34,838 nt of DNA. It comes from Verrucomicrobiota bacterium (GTDB lineage: Bacteria; Verrucomicrobiota; Verrucomicrobiia; Limisphaerales; J093). The notes under the pieces are model-generated. The model saw nothing but the letters and a program-made list of their open reading frames with translations. It was not told the DNA's origin and did no database searches. The stretch spans positions 1 to 34,838 of the forward strand of contig JAKLFY010000068.1 in NCBI GenBank assembly GCA_022710935.1, written 5' to 3'. A program made the translations under genes and the position numbers. This document shows positions 7,955-16,700 of this stretch, piece after piece (the first letter of the stretch is position 1; each line of letters starts with the position of its first letter).

Positions 7955-8200
7955 TCAAATCGAGGCACTGGACGAACCGCGCGGCGTCGCTGAACGGGCT
8001 CCGTTCTGGTCCAACGACACAATCAGCAGCGGCTCAATCACAGACCACGAGTCGTCCTCGGCAACGACCACGATCCGACGTGGCCCCAGCGCAACGAAAT
8101 CCGGGTGCGGCACCGGGAGCGAACGGCCGTCCGCCAGTCGGATCGAAAACGGCTCGAACGGCTGCCGGTGCAGCGCCTCACGAATCGCCTGGATGTCCAT
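7955..8200 (-). CDS. Small conserved protein of unknown function (QPFEPFSIRLADGR family)
   Basis: This 81-residue protein starts MDIQAIREALHRQPFEPFSI. It belongs to a small-protein family that I recognise as frequent, often in several copies, in Verrucomicrobiota and Planctomycetota. Family hallmarks are the N-terminal helix LREALHRQPFEPF, then RLADGR, VPHPDFVALGPRRIVVV and the C-terminal SWSVIEPLLIVSL, which suggests a compact alpha-plus-beta fold. The start at 8200 is chosen because homology begins at this Met; upstream codons are GC-rich noise. It has no signal peptide or membrane segment. It lies 133 bp after the GH43 gene on the same strand, but a functional link is unproven. No biochemical role is known to me. 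Confidence 0.8.
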   Translation of the reverse strand: MDIQAIREALHRQPFEPFSIRLADGRSLPVPHPDFVALGPRRIVVVAEDDSWSVIEPLLIVSLDQNGARSATPRGSSSASI

Positions 8201-8333
8201 AGGTGACGACCAGTACCACTCCGCCATGAGTGGCGCAACCAGACTTTCACGAACACGCAACAGCGATCTCACCCACGGCGACCGCCTACGGTGGAAGGAC
8301 CACCGGCCCCCGCCCTGCCAGACCTGCTTGTCC

Positions 8334-9938
8334 TCACTGGGACGCCCGATCGGGGCTGTCGCGCTTGTCGCTGATGCGGAAGAAATCGAAGTCCGCGAAG
8401 CCCCCGGGCGTTTTTGTCGCGTAGCAGAACAACCCAAACCGGTAGCCCATGAAATGGGGAATCGTGTAGCTCATTTTCAACTCGTTTCCAATCGCCGTCC
8501 ACGATGTGCCGTCCAGGCTGTAGCAGAACCGCGCCGTGTCGGTCCGGTTCTGGAAATCACAATCCGCCTTCAGGAACACGGTTTGCGAAGGCACAGCGAC
8601 GCGCTCGATCTCGACCGGCGCGTTGGACTGGGCGCTGACCATGACGACGCAGGTGGCGCCGGCCTCGGACGTCACGCCTACGAATCCGTAGCGACGCTGC
8701 AACAGGGCCAGCCCCGCATAGTCGCCATCCTTGATGTTGCGCGCGTCGACCGAGGTCATGCCTGAACACACGGGGCCGATGGTCCGTTGCGTGAGTGTGT
8801 TTCTCGCGGCGAGGAGATGGGCGTCTGTGCGGCCCGTGGTCAGGCGGAGGAAACCGGGGCGTTGGGAGACCGACCAGAGCGTGTTGTCGGGATTGTGGTT
8901 CCACTGCCAGACCAGCGGCAACGCCGGTGCACCCGCTGCCCGGTCGAATTCATCCGAAGCCACAATGCCCGGAATGAGGCCCCGGCTCAGGGGCAGGTCC
9001 AAGCGGTCCGGCGCCTCGCCGTCGATGCCGAACACCGGCCAGCCGTCTTTCCATTGGACGGGGACGAGGTAGGGGATTCGGCCGACGGCGCCGAAATCCC
9101 GGAACAGGTAGGCGAACCAGTCGCCGCCGGGCGTGTCGACGAGGCTGCCCTGCGCGACGCCCTTGTCTTGCAGCGCGACGCGGCCCACATAGGGGCCGGC
9201 GATGGTGTTGGCGCGGTGGACGAGGACGGTTCGCATTCCGCCGCGCGGCCAGACGATGTTGAACAGGTAGTAGGTGTTGTTGACCTTCAGGAGCTGGGAG
9301 CCTTCCGCCGGAAGGCCGATGGCGGCGCCGGCGACGGCGCTGGCGTTTGTGACGACCACCTGGTTGAAGCCGCCCTGCTTCAAACCCGAGAGATCCGGGT
9401 TCAACTCGACGAGCCGGAGATCGCCGCCGCCGTAGAGCATGTAGACGCGGCCGTCATCGTCGAAGAAGAGCGAGTGGTCGTGGAGCATCGGCCTGAAGGA
9501 AGTCGCCTTCCACGGCCCTTTCTCGATGTCCGGCGTGGTGTAGACGTGCGTCTTCCCGGTGGTTTGGGCGAACGTGGTGACCACATAGGTCCCGTCGTGG
9601 TACCGGATGCTGCTGGCCCAGGAGCCGCCGCCATAAGCGCTCTTGCCGTTGTTGAGATTCAGCGCGTCAACGTCATCGAGCGTGTCGTAGGCGTAACTGA
9701 CCAGCGTCCAGTTCACGAGGTCTTTCGACTTCATAATGGGCAGCCCCGGACTCATGTGCATGGTCGTGCTGCTCATGTAGTAGGTGTCGCCCACGCGGAT
9801 CATCGCCAGGTCCGGCACGTCCGCGTGGATGATCGGATTCCGGGCGGACGTGTCCGGGTGCTCGGCGGGCGCTCGAGGCGCGGAGAGACACCCGAACACC
9901 AGCGCGAACACCGCGGGCGAAAACAACCGATGGCTCAT
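8334..9938 (-). CDS. Secreted glycoside hydrolase family 43 enzyme with GH43 C2-type beta-sandwich
   Basis: This 534-residue enzyme probably cleaves arabinose- or xylose-containing polysaccharides (beta-xylosidase or arabinofuranosidase class). A signal peptide covers about residues 1-25 (LFSPAVFALVFGCLSAPRAPA). The five-bladed GH43 propeller spans about 33-320. The general base is in ADVPDLAMIRVGDTYYM (Asp43), the pKa-tuning Asp is in HDHSLFFDDDG (Asp154), and the general acid Glu212 is in LPAEGSQLLKV. The C-terminal part (about 340-525) is a concanavalin-like sandwich with FDRAAG, WQWNHNPD and GYRFGLFCYAT, typical of GH43 proteins. The gene starts 29 bp after the LamG/Ig gene stop on the same strand, so they form an operon. 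The true substrate cannot be told from sequence alone. Confidence 0.9.
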   Translation of the reverse strand: MSHRLFSPAVFALVFGCLSAPRAPAEHPDTSARNPIIHADVPDLAMIRVGDTYYMSSTTMHMSPGLPIMKSKDLVNWTLVSYAYDTLDDVDALNLNNGKSAYGGGSWASSIRYHDGTYVVTTFAQTTGKTHVYTTPDIEKGPWKATSFRPMLHDHSLFFDDDGRVYMLYGGGDLRLVELNPDLSGLKQGGFNQVVVTNASAVAGAAIGLPAEGSQLLKVNNTYYLFNIVWPRGGMRTVLVHRANTIAGPYVGRVALQDKGVAQGSLVDTPGGDWFAYLFRDFGAVGRIPYLVPVQWKDGWPVFGIDGEAPDRLDLPLSRGLIPGIVASDEFDRAAGAPALPLVWQWNHNPDNTLWSVSQRPGFLRLTTGRTDAHLLAARNTLTQRTIGPVCSGMTSVDARNIKDGDYAGLALLQRRYGFVGVTSEAGATCVVMVSAQSNAPVEIERVAVPSQTVFLKADCDFQNRTDTARFCYSLDGTSWTAIGNELKMSYTIPHFMGYRFGLFCYATKTPGGFADFDFFRISDKRDSPDRASQ

Positions 9939-9967
9939 CGCGTCACAGGATTGCTGCGTTCTTCGAA

Positions 9968-12900
9968 TCAGTTGGACGTGATCGTGACGTCGTCGAGGTA
10001 CCAGCCTTCGAGTAGGTTGAAGCCATCGGTCTGAAGCAGGAACTCGAGCCGGATCTTGCGTCCGACCGCTTCTCCCACCAGGCGGACCTGCCGCGCCTGC
10101 CAGCCGCCCGAGCTGCCGGCGTTGACGTAGATGGCGCCGCTCACCGTGGCCAGGGTCGACGCATCGAGAACGTTGATCATGACCTGATGGGCCTGCTGTT
10201 CGACCGGCACGCCGGCGAGGAAATCGAGGTTGAGCCACTCGGCGAACCGCAACGTGGCGGAGCTGACGCTCGTGAGATCGATCTCCGGCGACTGCAGCCA
10301 GCAGTAGGAGTAGGCGCCCACATTCCGGTTCAGGCCGGTGCCATACACGTTCGTCCCGCTGTAGGCCGCGGTCGGGCCAACGGTGGGCGTGCCGCGTTCC
10401 CAGCGGTCTTCGTTGCCCGCATGTGCCCAGCCTGGCACAGCCTGCTCGAAGTCGTCGAAGAACAGCGGCGGGGGCGGCAGGGCGACGGCGCGGAAGAAGC
10501 CGGCGGGGGCGTTTCCGACGGGGATCGAGGCGGAGAAGAGCCCCTGGCCGAGATCGACCAGCGTGAGGTTTGGCACGACGAGCCAGGCGGGATCGGACAG
10601 GGCGGCTTTGGACTCGATCTGTGTGGGGCGATTGTTGAAGGGCGTGTAGAACTCGAGGACGACGGCGTCAGTCGCCGGTCTGATCGCCGTGATGGTCAGC
10701 GGTCTGAACTCCTGATTGAGAGGCTTGCCTTGCTGGCCGTTGACATAGATGCCGAGAATGTCGCTGGCGCTCAGGGCGCGCTGCCAGATCCCCAGATCAT
10801 CGATGCTGCCGACGTAGGGACGATTGATGGCCAGGCTGGCGGCGTAGTTGCCGATGACCAGCGGGTCGGCGGTGAGTTCGCCCAGGCGTCCGGAAAGGAG
10901 CGCGCCGAGCGGCTCGCCATTCCGATACCACTGCACGGTTCCCCCCCGGTACACGTAAGCGAAGTGCGTCCAGATGCCGAGCTCCCACGATTGGGCCGGG
11001 CCGTCATACGGGGCCTTGCCAATCCCATAGGTGCGCACAACGCCGCCGGGCAGGAGCACGAAGTCGAAGTTGGTGCCCTTGCGGATGACCCGATCGTGGT
11101 TGGCCGGCGACATGCCGTCCACCTTGAGCCAGACGCTGACCGTGGCCTCGGTGGTCAGATCGAGCATCGAATCGTGCCCGACAACGATGTAATCGTCCGA
11201 TCCGTCGAACTGGAAGGCGCCGCCGATGGGCCCGGCGATGCGCGACGCGTCGTTCATGTTGACCAGTTGGCCATGGAAGTCGTTGCCGCTCGAATCGGTG
11301 AGCGTGGTTCCGGGGCCGTCATCAAACGTGTAGTACGCCACGAGCCCGCTGGTGATCGCATCGAGCGCATCGACTTCAAGCAGTGCCGCCTCGCTGGTCG
11401 TCGTCCCCTCGCTGTTGGTAACGCGGACCGAGTAGCCCCCGGCATCCGCGGGCTGAAGCCGATTCAGCGTCAGGGTGTTCTGCACCGCGCCCGCGATCGG
11501 GAGGCCGTCCTTGAGCCACTGGTATTCGAGCGGGCGTTTCCCCGTCACAAAGACCTCGAACATGGCGGTCGTCCCCTCGATCCGCTTCTGCCCGGCGGGT
11601 TGTTGCACGACGACCGGCGCGCCGGCGACATCCTGGCCGGCCAGTTGCAGGATCTCGGTCTCGGAGAGCGGGCGTGACCAGATGCCCAGTTCGTCCAAAC
11701 GCCCTTCGAGCGGGCTGGTGCTTGTCACGGTGGCAACATCGTCATAGGCGCCGACGACAAGGCCGGCCTCGGAGGGCGCGCCGAGGGTGCCCGGTGCGGG
11801 ATCGCCCACGCGAAATCCGTTTCGAAAGAAACTGACGGTGTTGTTGCGGTAGAGGACGACCCAGTGCTGCCACTGATCGAGGGCGACCGTTCCCTGCGGC
11901 GCGTTCGCCTCGAAGGCGCTCCGCACGATCCCGCCGGTGTCGGCTCCGGCCCCCGCGCGGCTGACCAGGGTCTGCACAACGGTGCCCGGGTCATTGATGA
12001 GGCGAATGCCGAACTGATCGCCTTTGCGCAGAATGTAAGAGGCGCTGCGCGTGTAGACGCCCACATCCTCAGGCACGCCCCACCCGATCGGGCGAATCCA
12101 AAAGGAAAAAGTCGCCTCGCCCTGGACCTGGCTGAGCGACGGGCTTTGCGGGACGGAGACGAGGCTGGCGACGCCGTCGAAGCCGAGGCTGCCGTTGACC
12201 TGGCCGGCGCCCCAGTGGGACGTCTCATCATAGTACCCGGACAACTGACCGTTGTTGCCGTTGCCGGAGGCGTCGGAAGCGGTCAAACCGGACGTTTCAT
12301 TGAAGGGCATGAAGAGGGCACGGGCGGTCTGGAGACCTTCGACGGAGCGGACTTCGAGGCTGGCGGACTGGCTCTTGGCGGTCCCGATGTCATTGCTGAC
12401 CTCGACCCGGTAGGCCCCGGCGTCGGCGGACGCCGCAAATTCGACAACCAGGGTGTCGGTCGTCTCGGTGCGGAGCGGTTGATCGTCGCGGTACCAGAGG
12501 TAGCGCAGAGGATCCTGGCCCGCGGCGCTGACCGAGAAAGTGGCCGTGCCGCCGGCATACACGCTCTGGGGCTGGGGTTGGCCGGTGACGGTCGGCGCCC
12601 CCACACGGGCGGCGACCTGCAGAATCTCCTCCGCGCTCAGCGGGCGATTCCAGACCAGCACCTGGTCGATGGTGCCGTTGAAGGTCCGATTCAGATCGTC
12701 ACCCCCGATCACCAGGGCGAGATCGGTCACGTCAATCGGCGCCGCCACGGCCCGGCTGCCTTTGAGGGCGCCATCCAGATAAACGAGGGCCTCGGTCCCC
12801 GTGAACACGCCGGCGATGTGATACCACGTGTCTGCCAGCAAGGGCTCGACGATCCCGACCGTCTGATTGACGGCCCCTTTCTTCAACAGGAAGTTCATGC

Positions 12901-13345
12901 CGCCGCCTTCGGTCGCCACGCCCTGGAGGAGAAAGAACATGTTGCCCTTCTCGAGCAGGGCGTAGGTGCCCACGTTCGACGCCAGCGGAACGTTGGACCT
13001 GAACCAGGCCGACACTGTGAATCCGTTGGCCAGGTCCGCCGCAATGCTCGCATGGCTGGGCACAACCAGGCGGTTCGATGTCGCGCCGGTGAAGGCGAGG
13101 CCGCCGCCAAATCGTCCCGCCACCCATTGCGCGTCGTCGGTATAGTTGTCCAGGGTGCCGTGATTGGCGTTCGGTCCCGATGTGTCGTGGGCGATGGCTC
13201 CGCTGCCCTCCTCGAAGTCCCAGCGCGCCACAAGGCCGTCGAGGGGGATCGTCTGCGCCGCGAGCATCAAGGTCGCGCTCAGCCCGCAACCAGCCAGGAG
13301 TGCGCCCGCGACCAGACGCCGAATAAGTTGACGATTGGTTTTCAT
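9968..13345 (-). CDS. Large secreted LamG/Ig-like repeat protein with MAM-like C-terminus
   Basis: This 1125-residue protein is exported by a signal peptide (about 1-31, ending LMLAAQ). It carries three LamG/concanavalin-like domains, at about 37-245, 340-570 and 665-880. Each opens with a LVARWDFEEGSG- or LVAYYTFDDGPG-type strand and closes with IDDLGIWQRALSASDI-like segments. Between them lie two Ig-like domains (about 250-335 and 575-655) with the YRVEVSNDIGTAKS and YSVRVTNSEGTTTS ends. The C-terminus (about 955-1125) has FDDFEQAVPGW and GWYLDDVTI, like the MAM-type domain of immune inhibitor A-like proteins. Such proteins bind sugars or other surface ligands. No PEP-CTERM or LPXTG anchor is visible. 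Co-transcription with GH43 suggests polysaccharide binding; this is inference. Confidence 0.88.
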   Translation of the reverse strand: MKTNRQLIRRLVAGALLAGCGLSATLMLAAQTIPLDGLVARWDFEEGSGAIAHDTSGPNANHGTLDNYTDDAQWVAGRFGGGLAFTGATSNRLVVPSHASIAADLANGFTVSAWFRSNVPLASNVGTYALLEKGNMFFLLQGVATEGGGMNFLLKKGAVNQTVGIVEPLLADTWYHIAGVFTGTEALVYLDGALKGSRAVAAPIDVTDLALVIGGDDLNRTFNGTIDQVLVWNRPLSAEEILQVAARVGAPTVTGQPQPQSVYAGGTATFSVSAAGQDPLRYLWYRDDQPLRTETTDTLVVEFAASADAGAYRVEVSNDIGTAKSQSASLEVRSVEGLQTARALFMPFNETSGLTASDASGNGNNGQLSGYYDETSHWGAGQVNGSLGFDGVASLVSVPQSPSLSQVQGEATFSFWIRPIGWGVPEDVGVYTRSASYILRKGDQFGIRLINDPGTVVQTLVSRAGAGADTGGIVRSAFEANAPQGTVALDQWQHWVVLYRNNTVSFFRNGFRVGDPAPGTLGAPSEAGLVVGAYDDVATVTSTSPLEGRLDELGIWSRPLSETEILQLAGQDVAGAPVVVQQPAGQKRIEGTTAMFEVFVTGKRPLEYQWLKDGLPIAGAVQNTLTLNRLQPADAGGYSVRVTNSEGTTTSEAALLEVDALDAITSGLVAYYTFDDGPGTTLTDSSGNDFHGQLVNMNDASRIAGPIGGAFQFDGSDDYIVVGHDSMLDLTTEATVSVWLKVDGMSPANHDRVIRKGTNFDFVLLPGGVVRTYGIGKAPYDGPAQSWELGIWTHFAYVYRGGTVQWYRNGEPLGALLSGRLGELTADPLVIGNYAASLAINRPYVGSIDDLGIWQRALSASDILGIYVNGQQGKPLNQEFRPLTITAIRPATDAVVLEFYTPFNNRPTQIESKAALSDPAWLVVPNLTLVDLGQGLFSASIPVGNAPAGFFRAVALPPPPLFFDDFEQAVPGWAHAGNEDRWERGTPTVGPTAAYSGTNVYGTGLNRNVGAYSYCWLQSPEIDLTSVSSATLRFAEWLNLDFLAGVPVEQQAHQVMINVLDASTLATVSGAIYVNAGSSGGWQARQVRLVGEAVGRKIRLEFLLQTDGFNLLEGWYLDDVTITSN

Positions 13346-13701
13346 GTTGTCGTTGGATTTGTGTTGCGCGCCGCGAAAACTACACCGCAGCCCCGGGACA
13401 GGCGGCTACGCGCCCTCTGGGGCTGTTGGTCTTCGTTGGCTTCAGCCAGAGAAGAGCAGGATCCCGGCGAGCCGTCAACGCGGATTGCGCGGGAAAGCAG
13501 TGCATCTCGAGGGTGTCGGTGGGCATCGAGTCTGCGCCGCGTGGGGGCACGCGGCCTACACCGGCAATTCCCATCCGCTGTAGGCCCGGTGCCCTCACCG
13601 GGCGTTAGAACCCCGACAACAACCAGATGCACCGGCGGAAAAAGAGAGCGGGACGACATGCGCGCCGTCCCGCTCCGAGCGACTCGATCCCGTCCCCGAG
13701 T
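13346..13701. other. Intergenic region with nested hairpins between two giant surface-protein genes
   Basis: No gene is supported. A 7-bp-arm inverted repeat, CAGCCCC/GGGGCTG, lies at 13388-13425, and the twin hairpins at 13536-13603 follow. The region could contain a terminator for the 17859-13702 gene and the promoter of the LamG/Ig gene. The minus-strand sequence before ATG 13345 shows no Shine-Dalgarno match. Confidence 0.6.
13536..13603. repeat. Twin-hairpin intergenic repeat, copy 2
   Basis: The first hairpin is at 13536-13555, GCCGCGTG/CACGCGGC with loop GGGG. The second is at 13584-13603, GCCCGGTG/CACCGGGC with loop CCCT. They are 28 bp apart. CCTACA after the first and TGTAGG before the second are also inverted, so the pair forms one larger symmetric unit. 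Confidence 0.85.
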
Positions 13702-16700
13702 TTACGGGTAAACCACCTGGTAGAACGCGGCTCCCGGCAGCGGCGAGCTGTCGGTGAACGTGGCCGTTCCACCGGCGCCGACAGTCGCGGTTCCGATCGT
13801 CACCCACGCGCCGCCAAGCGCTCCAACGCGTCGGATCGAGTAGGCGCGGTCGATGTCGCCGCTGAAGGTCAACACCACGTTTCCGGCGGCATACACGGGC
13901 ATTTGCAGGACGGCCTTTTCAGGCTCGACAGCGCCGGGTGTGTAGTAGACCCGGAGTTGCGGACGGTTTCGTTCATCGGCCTGCTCGGATGTTCCGAAGC
14001 CCCAGCCGTCGCCGGCATCCACCCACGGCAGAATCACCCATCCGTGGTTGGGACGCGCTCCGCGGACCCAGGCCTGGACGTCTGGGCTGACCTCGAACGA
14101 GTGAAACGCCGCCTGGACATTCGGGGCGAGCGTGGGGTTGCCCACCGCCACGCTCGGGGTTTCGAGGGCTTCGACGCCATCGGCCGTCACCCCGTTGTCG
14201 AGCATGGTCCAGGTGTCGGTGTGCTGCCACGGCTTGAGCATGGCGTGGAATGTGCCGCCGTCGCCCATGGCATTGCCGACCATCGAGGCCAGATCAAGCA
14301 TCGCAACGTCGATGCGCGAGCCGGGCGGGATCTGACCGGGTTCGGTGCCGATGATGTCGCCGAACTGAATGAGCACCTGCTCCTCGTTCCGATCCCCTGC
14401 GCTCACGAAATAATCGACATAGACCGAGGCAATCGTCGAGCTGTCGGCATCAGGTGCGTTGGCCCGGATGCGCGTGTCCTGAGCGCTGTAGTATTCGTTG
14501 ACGTCCTGGCGGAAGCTCGTCCTGGCGGTCCCGGCCGGCAGCCACAGGACGCGGAGCCGGGGGCGATAGTCGGGATTCGAGGCTTCCGACGGGCTGAAGG
14601 CCGTGCCATCGAGCCGGGTCGGCCAGCCCGGCATCAGCCAGCCGTGATTGGGCTCGCCGGCGTTCACCCAGGCTTCCACATCCGCCGTGACGCCCAGGCT
14701 GAAGGTGCCGGTGCCCGTGTTCGCGTCGCCATTGGCCAGGCCCAGGAAGGAATCGTACGTCGAGCGCGCGTGGATGTCGTCGGGGACGAACCCTTCGTAG
14801 CCGTTTCCGACGCCATTGTACGTCGAGGTCTCCGGATCCCAATCCACCAGCATCCGGTAGAGCGGGCTGGCGTCGCCCTGCGCGTTGCTCACGGTCGGCG
14901 GCACGGTGAGCCAGAGCTCCGCGCTGACAATGATCGCCGTGGGCGGGATCTGGCCGGGCCCGGTGCCCGCGATGTCGTCGAATCGCATGAGAACCTGGCA
15001 GGCGTCGGTGGTGGTCTCATTCTCCTGGGCGTCGACCCACAACCCGTTCCCATTATGCCCCATGGGATAGGCGGCCTCAGGGTTGATGAGTGTCAGTTCG
15101 CAATCGGCTGCACCAGTGTAGACGCCATAGCCGCGGTCAACCCCTTGCTGGAACTCGGCCACACGCAGCAGTCCGACTCGCACCGGGACAACCCCCGTTC
15201 CGGCGCCGTTGTCGGCATCGGTCAGAGTCAGCGTTACCGATCGAACACCCGTGGCGGGCGAGCTGTTCACGTTGCGGAACGTGACGGCGCGGATGAGCGC
15301 CTGGGCCGCGGCGGGGGTCGCCGCGTTGTTGAGCGCGACGACGAGCGGTGCGATGCCGACACCGCCGGTCAGGGTGCCGATGGGCGTGCCTTCATAGGAG
15401 ACCTCGGAGCCGGACACGGCAATCTGGCCGACATCGGACCCGGTGCTGCGGATCTCGAGCCGATCGTCCGGGGAGCCGTTGGCGGTCACCGCGACGGTCA
15501 GCTTGCCCTGGTCGTAGTGGGCCGTGAGCGGGTCGGTCACCGTGGCCCGAGAGGCAATGGCGATGGCCGGCATGCCGCTGCCATAGACCACGCCCTCGGC
15601 AGGCAAGGCCACCGTGGCGTCGTTGTCCTGAAGCGTCACGGCCACGTCAGCGGGTTCGATGGCCGCATAGACCGGGTCGCTTGAAGCCACGGTGTTCTCC
15701 ACCGTGAATGCCACGTCGCCGCCGCCGACCAGGTTGTCCACGGCCGTGACGGTGACTGTCTGGGGAGTGCCCCAGGTTTGCGGCGTGAACGCCAGGGTCG
15801 TCGGTGCAGCGGGCCCGGCGGCCGCATTGCCCGAGGTGACGGTGACGACAACGTCGGATGCCGGCTGGCTTCCGAGCACGACGCTGAAACTGGCCGTTGC
15901 GCCCTCGACAATGCTGAGGCTCACCGGATCGACCAGGATGCCGACGGTGTCGTTGTCAATGTTCGTCACGGCCACGTCCAAGGCGTTCTTGCCGTTGTAG
16001 GCGGGATCGGTGCTGGTCGCCGCCGCCGTCACGATGGTGTAGGCGATGTCGCCGTCATCGACCGGATCGTCGACGCCGGTCACAGTGACCGTCTGAGGCA
16101 TGGACCAATTGTCCGGCGTAAAAGTGAGCGTCGACGGCGAGACGCCTCCCTCGGTCGGATCGCTCGATTCGACGGCGATCGCGACATTGGCCGACGGCGC
16201 GGTATTGAGCTGGACGGTGAAGGTGGCGGCGCCGCCTTCTTCGGTCGTGATCAGGCCGCCGGTCGGGCTCACGGTAATCCCGACCTCGCTGTCCGCGTTG
16301 AGCACGGTCGCATCGGCGGGATTGAGTCCGTTGTAATTGAGATCGGCGCTGGTCGCAGGCGCCAGGATCACGGTGTAAACGATGGGGCCGTCTTCGAGAT
16401 CGTCGTCCTGCCCGGTAATGACGACCGTTTGCGGCTGGTCCCAGTCCTCCGGCGTAAAGGTGAGGGAAGCGGGCGACACGGCGCCCTCGGTGGGGTCGCT
16501 CGAGCTGACGCCGATTGTCACAGCCGCTGTCGGCTGGGTGTCCAACACGACGGCGAATGTCGCGGTCCCGCCGTACTCGCTGGTCTCGAGATTCTCCGTC
16601 GGTGTCACGGTGAATCCCGGCGTCGCGCCGAGGATGAAGGCGAACGAGGCGATCGGTTCGGTGGGATCGACCGGGGTCTCGAGGAGATTGATCCAGGAGT

